In this document: piece after piece, positions 1-10,942 of the stretch
Numbering within the stretch: position 1 is the first letter of the stretch
Layout of the letters: each line of letters starts with the position of its first letter
Made by a program: the position numbers and the translations under genes
Assembly (NCBI RefSeq): GCF_000499845.2
Contig: NC_023751.2
Span: 29,483,475 to 29,547,474 of the forward strand
From: Phaseolus vulgaris
Lineage: Eukaryota; Streptophyta; Magnoliopsida; Fabales; Fabaceae
Direction: 5' to 3'
DNA: 64,000 nt
The notes under the pieces: model-generated
The model's database searches: none
Seen by the model: only the letters and a program-made list of their open reading frames with translations
Told to the model about the DNA's origin: nothing

Positions 1-1300
1 GTTTCACGATTAAATTCAAATTACAAGTTGAATATAGAGTAAGAACAATAATAGCAGATGGAAACCTAAGCAAGAATAAGAAGAACTAGCAAAATGGAAC
101 AAATTGAATGAAAGAAAATAAGAAAAGGATGAGAGGACTTGGGAGTGGAAGAAGAATGGTGCACCACTTGTAGAAGAAGATTCCATGCTTCTCCAAGATC
201 CAAGTATTGAATCACCACTTAACTTGTATGAATCAAAATAAGACTCTAAGAATGCTTTTTAGACACTCAAGGTACTGAAATTCTCTGTATTTCATATATC
301 TCAAAAGTTGCTTTACAAAGGCTAGGCATGGTTATTTATAAGACAAACCATCCTCAAATTCATATGCTAATTACAATGAAATAAATGTAATCCTAACCTT
401 GCTAGTTTTCGCTGAAGTATACAATGATAAAAGAGGAGGGAAATTTAAATTTTATAAATTCTAATCCCTTGATTTTAGGCATGAATTAAGGAAGGTGCAA
501 ACCATGCCATGGTCACACTTTCTTTGCCTTGTCTCCTATGTGCTTTGGTCGAACTTTGCATGGGCCTTGGTTGGGCTTGAATGGTTGTCTTCTGCTCCTT
601 GCTTCCTTGCACTACCTTGGCTGCACCTCCTAGCTCCTTTTGAGCTTGATAGGTCCAAATACAACTAATGCTAAAATTACTATGTGTTCCTATTTTTACA
701 AAGAAAAATAAAGGACATATCCTACAGTTTTTGAGTAAGAGCACCTTCTCTTGTCATGCTCGAAGTTATCTTTTTTGGAATACTGTGTTCTTGCTCTTCT
801 TTTTTTATTTTCTTTTATCTTTATTCATGCACTGCTTATTTAGGAACTGCATTTGTGTTGCTAATATATTTGACATCATATACACTCAATTATGACTACA
901 TTATAGAATAATGTAGTGCTTAGGCCAAATTTGAGTACAATCAGTAACAAAATTGGGTTCCCAAATAAACGTAAGATTTCTCCCTACTATGGAGTTCTTC
1001 CTTCAAAACTCCTCAAATAACAATTTAACACATTATTTTCCTTTTACAAATGTTTTACACAATCTATTTATAATTATAATTATGTAATCTAAAATTAGCA
1101 CAAAAAGAACTACCTAAACTTTGCCTAACATGAATTATAATCGCCGGATTTTGAACTTGGCCTATCAAAATACATGAAATTTGAACATCCTAATCTTATT
1201 TGCTTCTTGTTGTAGATTTGACATGATTTTGAGAGGATTCCTTAAACTTTAGAACTCATGTAATATTTAAAACGTACTTGATACGTCAATTTTTTTTATA
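1..1300. other. Non-coding, repeat-like flank
   Basis: No ORF here has family similarity that I recognise. The first 700 bases have the look of an old LTR or retroelement leader (A- and G-rich stretch at 60-190, later T- and C-rich), but no matching partner, primer-binding site or terminal dinucleotides were found. A perfect short hairpin lies at 896-916 (9-bp arms CTACATTAT around a 3-nt loop). If the LRR gene downstream is intact, this segment would be part of one of its introns or its upstream region. Confidence 0.4.
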
Positions 1301-1418
1301 CCGCATCAAGTGTATGCTCTTCTATTCAGAGATTTGTCGAGAGTATCTGAGTGTTTTCACAGGAGTATTACAACACTGATGAATAATAATAACATATACT
1401 TGACATTAACATTTCTTT

Positions 1419-1882
1419 CATCTGTTGAAGATGATCGGTACTATTATGTGGGAGGTTGTCTTGTCAAGTGTTTAGCTTTTATAAACTCTACAGACTTGAA
1501 TGATTGATTGAAAATTGTTTGGTTATTATTTTTGCTTCTGAAGTATGTGTCAGTTAGTGTTGTATTAAGTTTGATATAGTTTTTGTTATAGGTGTTTTAT
1601 CAGCTGTTTTTTAAGAGCTTTGTTTCTTTCCTTTGTCTATACAAACGAGAACCCTTGCTTTTCATTAAACAGAAATCATCAATACAGAATCCTTTTCTGT
1701 TTCTCTTTTCTCTCTCTCTCTCCCCCTTAACTCTAACATGGTATCAAGAGCTTAGTGATCATCTGTTGAAGATGATTACTATTATGTGGGAGGTTGTCTT
1801 GTCAAGTGTTTAGCATTTTATAAACTTTACAGACTTGAATGATTGGTTGCGAATTGTTTGGTTATTATTTTTGCTTCTGAAG
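1419..1882 (+). mobile_element. Small TRIM-like LTR structure with iMet primer-binding site
   Basis: A 191-bp LTR-like segment (1548-1738) begins TGTCAG and ends CTCTAACA. It is followed at once by TGGTATCAAGAGC (1739-1751), close to the initiator-Met tRNA primer site used by plant copia and TRIM elements. Two near-identical copies of about 124 bp flank it (1419-1543 and 1760-1882), as expected if they are internal domains of a tandem miniature element. It has no coding capacity. The exact family is unknown, and a rearranged solo LTR is an alternative. Confidence 0.5.
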
Positions 1883-1982
1883 AGTCCAAGATTTTCATTC
1901 AGAGCATACACTTAAAAGTGACCTGAATGAGTGGTTTACCTTTTTCATGGAGTTATTTTTATTCACCATGTTAACTTCTCCA

Positions 1983-2016
1983 CTAATATACATACATACA
2001 TATATATATATATATG
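1983..2016. repeat. (TA)n microsatellite
   Basis: A CATA-rich lead-in followed by about ten TA dinucleotides. Likely length-polymorphic; no further function seen. Confidence 0.8.
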
Positions 2017-2572
2017 TTGTACTATAATAATTTTACGTAGTTGAAAGGATGTGTAAAATCGATGAGAGGTAGGCTTGTTCCTGTTTCTTTTTGCATTAGT
2101 TTGCATTAAGGGTGAAAACTTATGTTGCTTGAATATCAGGAATATCCAGTTTCATTCCCACGAATATGCATGAGAAGTTATTCATTATTACGAGCACTAG
2201 TAAGAGGCGATCAAGGGACAATTGCCAAATTGATATTTGGAAATGTAGCTTTTTTTTAACAGTACATGTTAAGTTCTAGAGATAATTTTTAGCGATAGCT
2301 GCTAACTTGTAGTTTTGACTTTGAATTACATATTCCATACTAACTAGAATTCACGTTGATGGGTTTGGACTATGGCATCATAGTTGTCCATCTTGTAGGT
2401 AATAAACTATTTTTACACAATGATACCTTTTCCACTTTTTTTCTTTATAAATCCGTCGCATTTGAATATTTTTTGTTTGGCTCTAGAAATTCCAACCCTA
2501 ACAAATTTATATTTTAGCCAGTTTCCTTAGATTTCAAATGTCTTGATGACACTTTGGTTTCATTTCGGACAG

Positions 2573-2871
2573 ACACCTCTGAATTTATTGAAAGACTGCA
2601 AAGCTCTTCAGAACATATCACTGCATGGTAATCCTATATCAATGGATCAATTGCAACAGGTATGATCTTGTTACGTATTTTTTACCTCTCCTATTTGAAT
2701 GATAGAATTATAGGTTCAATTTTCAATTCAATACAATTGAACGATTGATGAATGATCTAGATGGAAGGGTTTCAAGAGTTTGAAGCAAGGAGGAAAAAGA
2801 AGTTTGACAAACAAATTGATTCAAATGTGATGATCGGTTCCAAAGGTCTTGATGAGGGTGTTGATTTATGA
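2573..2871 (+). CDS. LRR protein, C-terminal two exons (At2g30105-like, partial)
   Basis: Two exons in matching phase encode the C-terminus of a leucine-rich repeat protein. Exon A (2573-2659, 29 codons) follows an AG acceptor and holds one LRR-type repeat (NISLHGNPISMDQLQQ), ending at GT at 2660. Exon B (2761-2871, 37 codons, TGA stop) carries the basic ARRKKKFDKQIDSNV stretch and ends KGLDEGVDL. This matches my memory of plant LRR plus ubiquitin-like domain proteins such as Arabidopsis At2g30105, whose biochemical role is not well defined. The splice sites and frame are intact, so selection may still act on it. The N-terminal ubiquitin-like domain and the earlier LRRs are not visible in 1-2572. 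Either a long repeat-filled intron separates them, or the gene is broken. Confidence 0.82.
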
Positions 2872-3780
2872 TGTGGTCAGGCTTGTTGAGACCATTTACA
2901 ATGGGGAACTTTTTTTGGATGTGGCGTGGAATACATGGTTTTTAATTCATCGATTTTCTTTCACATATGAAACAAGTGGGTGGAGATTCCTGTCATTATA
3001 TATGATTATTTTTTTGCCCCATCCAAATTTGCCTACAAAGTGTTGCCTTATAGATGCAGGCTTATCCAACACTGGATTGAAAGTTTACATATACGGGGAT
3101 TTGAAGTCATTTTGTCGATAATAAAATATGTTTCTCTGCAGCTATAAGTTCAGACCTTTAAAGAAGGCATAATTGTGCAGTTGAAAATGTTACATAAAAT
3201 GGGAAGAATCCATTTTATTGCTTTGTGTGGTTATCCTACTCTAGTTCCTTGTTTGCCTGTAAAGATGATGGGTTCAAGAACAAAAGTAATGGCATTACTT
3301 CGAAAATTGGAGATATAGTGTTGGAGATATTGACTACATCATTAAGCTTAGATGGTGTTTGTTTTGTCAAGAATTAAAATTGTTATATCTAATAATGCCT
3401 CTGAATTACTAAGGCTTACTGTTAATGATCTACGAAAAATAATTGCAAGTGAGCCTTTGGAAAATATGTTACTGATGTTGCTTCGATGCCTTGGTGACCG
3501 GGTATGAATCTTAAGATTCTTCTACATAGGCATTGAACAAATTTTGTTGGGAAAAATATTGTAATTTTGCATTACGTAAGGGACAAATAAACGATTTTTT
3601 TTTTCTCGTTTGCTTGGATAAAAGTGAAAGGGAACAAAAAGTTACATGCACAAAAATTTGCTTCCTTCGTTTTTTTAAGCGAAATAAAGTAGAGAAAAAG
3701 CTGAAAGTCGTATTTTTAATCTTCTTCCTTTGTATTCATCTGCTGTCTAAATAAAGATACGAAGAAAGGCTTAGCTTTTA
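2872..3780. other. 3' flank of LRR gene with an exon-like ORF
   Basis: This probably contains the 3' UTR of the LRR gene. A small open frame at 3353-3508 has protein-like composition (ending LLMLLRCLGDR) and reads into a possible splice donor (CGG|GTATGA near 3502). I do not recognise its family. It could be an exon of a neighbouring or decayed gene, or chance. The rest (3510-3780) shows nothing. Confidence 0.35.
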
Positions 3781-4277
3781 CTTCCTGCACCCCCAGTTTT
3801 GAACCTACAGTCCTACAATTGGATGAAATAACTAAATTGCCCTGTCCTCTTGTCCCTCGTTGCACTTCACCCACTGCTGCCATCACCGTTGTCGTCGCTC
3901 CTCCATCAACACTGCTGTAGTTAGAAGAAGAAGAAAAAAACTTATTCTAGAAGTTTTTTTCATAATACATTTTATGTGTTTCATAAAGTTTGTTTTGGAA
4001 AACTCATTGTGGAAGGTAATATATACCTTTTAGAAGGTTTGTTTATTTCAAAATGTATTTCATGCGTTCTAAAATTTTGTCCTTAAAATCTTGTTTTGAA
4101 AATCTTATCTTGTAATGGAAAAATGTGTTTTAAAATGTATTTCATGAATTTCAAAATACATAAAATGTATTTCAAAAAGTTTCCAAAAAGATAATCCTGA
4201 AGTTACTTTGAAGAAAGGTAGAATAGTCATTTTGAAAATTATGGAGATTTAGATTCAAATTGAGGGATGCAGGAAGC
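3781..4277. mobile_element. MITE-like element with inverted ends
   Basis: The left end CTTCCTGCACCCCCA and the right end TGAGGGATGCAGGAAG (near 4261-4276) are inverted copies of each other with a few mismatches. Similarity continues inward (GTTTTGAA against TTCAAAT). The interior is about 470 bp, non-coding, with several copies of AAAATGTATTTCATG and its inverse. Length, terminal inverted repeats and lack of coding sequence fit a miniature inverted-repeat transposable element. I could not fix the target-site duplication or the superfamily. Confidence 0.55.
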
Positions 4278-4539
4278 AATTTCCAATGTAAAATTAGATA
4301 TGTAGACTCAATTTTTGCTTAAGTGAAATGGTGGAGGTTAGGTGCAACACTCGGAAAACGAAGTACAACTATAAATGGAAAGATTATTAGCTGAATTCAG
4401 CATGAAAAATTACCTAACTTTCCTCTGATAAATTCTTTTTCCCTCTGATTCTCAAATTCTCTCTAATTCCTCTTATCAATCCTCTTTTCACTAATAACTT
4501 CTCAATTCTTTTATTCTTCAATTATTAGGTTCTTAACCA

Positions 4540-4816
4540 TGTTGCGTGTTGTTATTGGGGATAGTAAAAGATGCAGGTAAGGAAAACCACCGGGAAAAAA
4601 GAGCTAACTAAAGATATGAAAATTTTAATTCTTTGCCTCCTTTGAATAACAGATACATTTTATAATATCCTTGCCAACTAATAACTATGAAACAGTTGTA
4701 ACTTCTAACAGAAAACATAACAGAATTGTGACAACTCATTCCTTTCTAGATGAAATCTTTGAACTTTATAGGCTTTTTTTATTTATTTTGAATGGGTTTT
4801 GATGCTTTGGGCCTAT
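4540..4816 (-). repeat. Gypsy 3' LTR (lower-coordinate copy)
   Basis: Matches 18844-19126 over most of its length, including the segment GAGCTAACTAAAGATATGAA and the stretch ending near GATGCTTTGGGCC. It lies at the integrase side, so it is the 3' LTR of the minus-strand element. Its inner boundary is approximate. Confidence 0.65.
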
Positions 4817-6030
4817 AAATTGCTTCTTCCTGTGAAAGAACCTTGTCTTCAAGGTTGGTGGATGGGCTTATAGGGAAGGCTGGTATTGTTATGATTGTGG
4901 AAGGGAAACTTAATCTCGTTATAGATGATTGGGTATGAATGAAAATTGCGTCGTTTGTAGTTTGTGTGGTTGGACATTGAGTTATGGTCTTTGGTGTGTG
5001 TCGTTGGGCTCACTGATTGGTTGGATAGAGGGCAAAGTAAGTGGCTGATGTGGAAATTTAATATTGTGCTTAAATGGGCTTCGTGTGTGGATTTTGGTGG
5101 GTCCAATGGTTAGTTGGATTGAAGACAAGGGATTGGGTGTTGTGTATAGTCATATTGGGCAAAAGTGCACTATTTGTGTGGATGGGAAACTTGGCATTTG
5201 GGTTTAGAAACTTCTGAACGAGAAAAGCATTTGGGCAATGGGATATAGTTTGATGATTAATTAAGTTTGTAAAAGCATGTGGGTCGAAGTGGTATACAGT
5301 GGTATGTTTAATTAAGTTTGTAGAAACACGTAGGTCAATTGTCATTGGTGCCAATGGAGGTGGGAATTGGAGCTATGGTGAAAGACGTGTGTCTTTAGAT
5401 GCTAAAATTGCAGGGCTGAGTGAGTTTGTAGTTAAGGAGATGTGTGATGTAGTTGGGGTGAGCTTACTTCTTGATCTGGAAAGAAAGTGGGGAGATCAGG
5501 TGTTGGTGAGGGTGGGATTTTTTACTCTTGCTGGTAGTGGAAGAATCAGGTTAGAGTTGGGTCGTGATAGGGTTTAAGTAGTGATATATGAAAAATTGGG
5601 TAAATGCGTGAGGATGATGACAAGAGGAGTTCATAGCCACTTCGCCGATATAGTGCTTAATGGGTATGGGTCGAAAAAGCTTCATGAGAGATTGTGGTGA
5701 GTTTTGAAAGTGAGTGAAACTTGGCGGTAAGCTTGACGACGGAGAAGAACCCAAACATTTACTTCGAAAGTGTGATGGTGTCGTGAGTGGTTGGTTATTC
5801 GTGCCATTCTTTTTTAGGTTCGTGTCAATATAGCTTTCAACTGGTGAACCATTTGTGTGTAGTGTCATGTCCATATTTGGTTTTGTGGTGGTTCCTGGGA
5901 AGTAGTCTAGTATTGTGGGTGGTGGTTGTCCGTATAAGGCTTAAAACAAAGATGTCTTAATGGCAAAATGTATGAAGAAGTGTACCAAAACTCAATGAGA
6001 TGCAAGTATCGGTACTACGTTCGTGGATTC

Positions 6031-6230
6031 TCACTGGTGAAACATCTGAGGTAAAGTTCTAAAGTTCAATTGACAACTTCTGTTTGTCCATCTGTCTGAG
6101 GATGATACGCGGTACTGAACTTCAACTTTGTAACCTGCAAATCCACTTCTTCCAGAAACGGCTTTAAAAAACAAGATCACGACCAGAAATGATAGACTTG
6201 GGAACTCCATATAACCTGCAAATCTCAACA
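6031..6230 (-). pseudogene. Gypsy integrase core remnant
   Basis: The minus-strand translation, across two frames, gives the typical integrase-core phrases [16 protein letters not shown] and the [15 protein letters not shown] block (here spread over a frameshift). This belongs to the rve domain of Ty3/gypsy pol. An in-frame stop follows the GRDLVF block. It continues the pol remnant seen at 9.2-10.6 kb after the 6508-9003 insertion. Confidence 0.75.
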
Positions 6231-6368
6231 GAAAAACAGTTAACTAGTTGGGTGGCGTTGAAGGACATAGGAAAAACAATGAAGTGGGCTGATATGGATA
6301 GCCTATCGCAGACTACCCAGATGATTGTGTGTTCATAAGATGAAAGTAAGTGAGTCAGTTTATTTGGT

Positions 6369-6507
6369 AGGGGTATGGGTTAGAGTAATCCCAAATGTTT
6401 TTTATTTATGGGCTTGTTGTGTTGGCAGGGAAGACATTGTTTGATGTATGCTTTGGTGTCATGGTACATGCCTTGTCAGAAGAACGAGGCAGCAAGTCGA
6501 GCCATGG
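6369..6507. repeat. 139-bp target duplication, left copy
   Basis: Nearly identical to 9004-9142, with one mismatch seen (T/G in AATCCCAAA[T/G]G). The two copies are segments of the host gypsy pol and precisely flank the 6508-9003 insertion. At 139 bp this is far longer than the 5-bp duplication made by an integrase. Confidence 0.85.
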
Positions 6508-7013
6508 CAGAATTAATCTCAACACATATATATATCAGGATCACAAGTATAGCATGTATCAAAGTTGGAAAGATTTTCTATATCTAAATTAGGATCATGA
6601 TGTGAATTCAAACTTTGCTTAGAAATATCTTCAAATGGTTTAGTCAATTGACCAACTTTCTCTTTTAATTTTGATAGAGTAGCATCTATGCTTTGCTGAG
6701 ATTTGATTGTATTTACCATTAATTGTCTCACCAGCTCCTCTAAAGATGGCTCATCAAGATTATGAGTAATATTATCAGTTTGAAAAAATGGTTGAAAAGG
6801 TGTTTCACTTTCATCAAAATAGTATTGCTGATAATATGATTGTTGTTGAGGTAGCTCATATCACGGCTGACAATATGGATTAAAATGTTGAGGTTGTTGA
6901 AAATATGGTTCACATTGTTGTTGAGGCTGCTCATAAAACTGTGAACGTCGCTGCAAATATGGCTCGTAATAAATATCATAATTGTAAATTTCTTCAGCTA
7001 ATTTCCGTTCCAT
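6508..7013 (-). pseudogene. Partial gag-like ORF of the tRNA-Asp-primed element
   Basis: An ATG at 7013 (minus) opens a frame beginning MERKLAEEIYNYD. It continues through a region rich in Gln, Tyr, Phe and Pro and then a charged helical segment (LSKLKEKVGQLTKPFED). One stop (TGA) interrupts it at about residue 50, and it ends at the truncation point. Position after the PBS and leader indicates gag; the domain itself is not confidently recognised. Confidence 0.5.
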
Positions 7014-7254
7014 TTTAGAATTGAAAACAGGGGATGTATATTATGGACACCAACACCTATTAGACGCCTTAGAGCAAACTCTTTTTTTTTGTTTAAATTG
7101 AAAAGCAAACCAAGTAAACTTCCAGGAAAGAGAGGTGAGTTACAAGTGGACAAACTTAGAAACCAAGTCTTTCCTAGCCAGAGTCTTCCCTGAATTGCTT
7201 TCAATATTAAAAAATCAAAGAGTAGCAACTGAAGTGTCTATCCTAAATGCAAGA

Positions 7255-7620
7255 TCCTATAAAAAAAAAAACTAATGCAAATGCTACACTTAATGCTAAA
7301 AAAAAAGTTAGAGAAAAAAAAATTATGTTAAAATAAATAAAGAAATAAATAAAATATAGAAAATAAAAGCAGTAAACAAAAACAAAAATAGAAATAAATA
7401 AAGATGACAAAACAAAATAAAAGAAATAACTAAAAACATAAAAGATATAAAATAAAGGCAAAATAAGATAAAGATAAAAGATATAAAGGAATAAAATCAA
7501 AACAAATCAAAACAAAAAATAAAGATAAAAGATATAAAGAAAGAAAATAAAACAAATCAAAAAAAAAAAGATAAAAGATATATAGAAAGAAAATAAAAAC
7601 AAATCAAAATAAAATAAAGG
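7255..7620. repeat. A-rich degenerate tandem repeats
   Basis: Purine-biased, A-dominated DNA with repeated GATAAAAGATATA units at about 7473, 7524 and 7570 (46-51 bp apart). It lies in the untranslated leader of the truncated LTR element. Open frames on either strand here are low-complexity artefacts. Confidence 0.7.
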
Positions 7621-7788
7621 TAAGAGATATCCTAAATATTAGATTTTTATTTTATTTTATTTTTCGTTTTTTTTATTGCTATAATAAATAAATAAAAACT
7701 AAAAGGAAGAAAACAAAGGTTAAATATGCTGGAAAAAAAAATTATGCAGATAAGAAAGAAAAACCTGATAACCAAAATCAAATTGGAT

Positions 7789-7806
7789 TCCCCGGCAACG
7801 GCGCCA
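7789..7806 (-). other. tRNA-Asp primer-binding site
   Basis: The plus-strand sequence TCCCCGGCAACGGCGCCA equals the 3' end of plant tRNA-Asp, so the minus strand carries the complementary primer site. It lies 4 nt past the LTR end at 7811. It is not a tRNA gene: the rest of a tRNA is absent. Confidence 0.88.
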
Positions 7807-7810
7807 AATT

Positions 7811-9003
7811 TGATAGCTGTCGTTTTGCTGTCAAATTAATATGATTCTAGCGTAAACTTGTCTAACACTAGAGAGATGATAATATAGTTGTGATCAGATG
7901 ACCCCAAGTCGTCTCCCAACGAATCCAATAGTAAGATCAGTTGATCAGGGTTTAAAATCTATCTGCAAGCAATAAAAGTTAGCAATAACAATAAAGATAA
8001 AAAGGGGGTTTGAGATAGTTGTGCAGAAAATATAAAAGAGATTAAAATAGAAAATAAAAAGCGGTTGATCCCTAGTTCTTCCACCATTGAATTCTTCACA
8101 GGTTCTCTAAAGATTAATCTTTTCTCAATCCTCCAACAGAGCTAAACCAGATTGAACATGCGCCGATCTGATTCAACTGAAACTCACCAGTAAATCATGC
8201 GTCTACTAGTTTAATCAATACCCACTTTGTTCCATGCGTATACTCCATGGGAATGCTTACCTCCTCTCCCTTGAATCATGCGCCCAATAAATTAATTAGA
8301 ACAATGCGAACTAACTAAGAAACCAAAGTTTAAGATAAGGAAGACTCTCAATCATGCGTTCAAGTACAACCTCTCACAAAAACCAATTTTCCAGAAGATT
8401 AGACAATAAAAACAACTGCTATAGAGAATTAAAAATCGAAACTTTTATTGAACAAAACCTCAGAACTCAATGGGGAATTACAAAAGAATCAACCAAAAAG
8501 GTTTAGCCTTCCATGCGGAAGCAAAACAAAAGAATTACTAAGAAGAAAATAAACTAAGAAAACCCTATGAAGCTCTTTCTTTTCTCCTTCATGCTTGTGT
8601 CATTTTATAGGCTTTTCTGCTCCAAGGATCTTGGAAAAATATTGCAGTTTAGATTTTGTAAACAGTTTCCACTTTCCATAATTCTTTTTATTTTGCAGAA
8701 GATTTGCTTCCAATTCTGTTTCTGAAATCTTGTAGCTTTTATTTTCTCTTTCTTCTCCTCAGAATATTTTTTTCTGTTTTGGTTCAAGAAGCAACTTGGA
8801 CTTTTGCATATTTGGCCCATTCACAAAGGTAGATGCTTCTTCCAGATAATTTACTCTAAAAACACAAAATTAACAATAATAATAGTTAAGGCCCAAATAA
8901 ACCCAATTATAAGAATATTAATTAAAACAATGGATTTATTTATTATTATAGTCCAATAATCTATGATTAAGGCTATTGTGTGTGAATAAATATATGCTCA
9001 TCA
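7811..9003 (-). repeat. 5' LTR of the tRNA-Asp-primed element
   Basis: 1193 bp, ends TGATAGC...CTCATCA on the plus strand. It is highly similar along its full length to 17625-18824, and the tRNA-Asp PBS adjoins its 7811 side. Confidence 0.85.
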
Positions 9004-9142
9004 AGGGGTATGGGTTAGAGTAATCCCAAAGGTTTTTTATTTATGGGCTTGTTGTGTTGGCAGGGAAGACATTGTTTGATGTATGCTTTGGTGTCATGGT
9101 ACATGCCTTGTCAGAAGAACGAGGCAGCAAGTCGAGCCATGG
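9004..9142. repeat. 139-bp target duplication, right copy
   Basis: Starts at the base after the LTR terminus (TCATCA at 8998-9003) and repeats 6369-6507 with one mismatch. Confidence 0.85.
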
Positions 9143-9149
9143 TGGCTTT

Positions 9150-10576
9150 AATACCGGAGTGGGCTGTTGTGGGTGAGGCGTGTAACTTATGGATTATGGT
9201 AGAGCGCAACCTGTCAATGGAGGGAACATATAGACTTTGACCATGGTACAAGAGTTTTCAATGGAAGTTGTAAGACGTTTTAGGTAAAGAAATTAATTTG
9301 TGCACTTATTTTTCTCCTTGGATTGTCTTATAATACTTCTGTAATTCTTTGACAATGTCTGGGACTGGGGAGGATATGGCTAGAAGATGGGATTGTGGAG
9401 GCTGTGATAAGAAAAACAGCTTGATTGTGGCGGCCTAGGCGGTAGATGATGTCAAAGTTGTACCCTAGCAGTTTGGTGGCCCATTTTTATTGTTCTGGCG
9501 TGTGACATGCATTGGTAAGTGGCCTTTTGAGACTTTGTTGATCTATTCTAATTTTGAAGTGAGTACCAATGAGGTAATGACGTCATTTTTTCATTGCTTC
9601 TATTATAGCTAGCATTTCTCTGACATAGATTGAACTAGCTTGCATTTTGGGACAAAGCTTTTTTGTCGAAGAACGTGATGGGATGTCCGTCTTGGGATGG
9701 CATGACACTAATGGCTATGTTGGAAGCATTAGTTTCAACAATGAAAGGAGTGGAAAAATTTGGGAGACTCAACATCGGAGTGGTAGTTAGGACATTTTCA
9801 TTCGAATGAAAGCCTTTTGTTCATATGTATTCCATGTCAACTTTGATGATTTTAGTAAATCTGTGAGTGGAGATACAAGAGTGGGATAATCGCGAATGAA
9901 CTTTCGATAGAATCCCATGATACCCAAAAACGCATGTAGGGTGGTAAGGGATGTAGGGTTGTGCTAGAGTAGAATAACTTGAATTTTATCTGGGTCTGGG
10001 GAAACAATGTCATCTTGAAAGAGATGGCCTAAGTATGAGACCTTGGTGGTTGCAAACACATTTAGATTCCTTGATAAAGAAATTGTGAGTTTGTAATAGG
10101 CATAAGATTTTATGTGAGGTGTTGAATATGTTCTGACATAGAGTTGTTGTAAATGAGAATGTCATAAAAAAAACAAGGACAAAATGTCGTAGGTGTGGCC
10201 TGAGTAATTCATTCATGGTTGCTTGAAAGGTAGAAGGAGCATTAACAAGACAAAATGGCATAACGAGAAATTTGTAGTGGCCATAGTACGTTCTAAATGT
10301 TGTTTTGTGACAGTCTGAAGGGTGAACCCTTATCTGATGGTAGCCAGAGTGTAATTCTAGCTTGGTGAAAATCTTGGTTGTAGTGAGTTCTTCCAATAAT
10401 TCATTAATCGTAGGAATAGGAAATCGATTTTTGACTGTAATAGTATTTAGGCCTCGATAATCTACACAAAACACCAAGTCCCATATTTTTTTATTAGGAT
10501 AACTAAAGAGGAAAAAGGGGCTAGTGCTAGGACGAATAATGCCTTCTTGTAGCATTTCTTGAATGAGGAAAGTCAT
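9150..10576 (-). pseudogene. Gypsy reverse transcriptase-RNase H remnant
   Basis: A 188-codon open frame (10576-10010) carries Ty3/gypsy RT blocks: FCVDYRGLNTITVKNRFPIP, the FTKLELHSGYHQIRV palm block and NAPSTFQATMN. The catalytic Asp pair block is lost: a poly-T tract around 10170 coincides with a frame shift, and the open frame continues out of register. Further minus-strand RT thumb and RNase H phrases follow down to about 9150 with stops. Pol is therefore non-functional. It is separated from its integrase by the 2.5-kb insertion and its 139-bp duplication. Confidence 0.82.
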
Positions 10577-10942
10577 GGTGTGTTTATAAGCATGTGGGTA
10601 TTGGTAAGATTTAGTGTTAACTGAGGAAGATTAGGGAAGGAGGGGAATATGATGGTTGAGGTCTATGGGGGATAATCCATGGGGAAGGGACGGAATTGTA
10701 TGTTTTTAATAACATAGAAATACCAGGAGGGTTAGAGGAATTTGTTGAAGTGAGGGTGATGAAAGTGGTTGAACAGTGACAAGGTGCAGTGAAGCAATGA
10801 CATCAGTTTGTAGAAGGTGGCAAAGATGGGTAAAAGAGGTTGATTACAGAGAAGGTGAGTGGTGCCATGTAGGGTAATGGGTGAACCATTGTGTGTAAAA
10901 GAGAGGTGAGGGTTAGAGAAATCAGCTTGTAAAAGATCTAAT

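Larger units (their letters stand above)
6508..9003 (-). mobile_element. Truncated Tat/Athila-type LTR element (LTR, tRNA-Asp PBS, partial gag)
   Basis: On the minus strand the block starts with a complete LTR (9003 down to 7811, TGATGAGC...ATCA). It continues with a 4-nt spacer, an 18-nt primer-binding site complementary to the 3' end of plant tRNA-Asp (7789-7806), an A/T-rich leader with degenerate roughly 50-bp repeats, and the start of a Gln/Pro/Tyr-rich gag-like ORF (7013 to 6508, one in-frame TGA). It stops abruptly at 6508, with no pol or 3' LTR. The tRNA-Asp site is typical of Athila/Tat gypsy elements; the LTR is 90% or more like the solo LTR at 17625-18824. Confidence 0.78.

Noticed and set aside
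4849..5874. Series of minus ORFs of 85-107 codons and a plus ORF of 92 codons
   Set aside because: They lie in the 3' part of the decayed gypsy element; compositions are biased (His, Asn, Pro) and no domain is recognisable.
7243..7500. 85-codon minus ORF rich in Phe/Tyr/Leu
   Set aside because: Translation of an A-rich low-complexity leader.
7789..7806. tRNA-Asp gene
   Set aside because: Only the 18 3'-terminal bases match and they abut an LTR; this is a primer-binding site.
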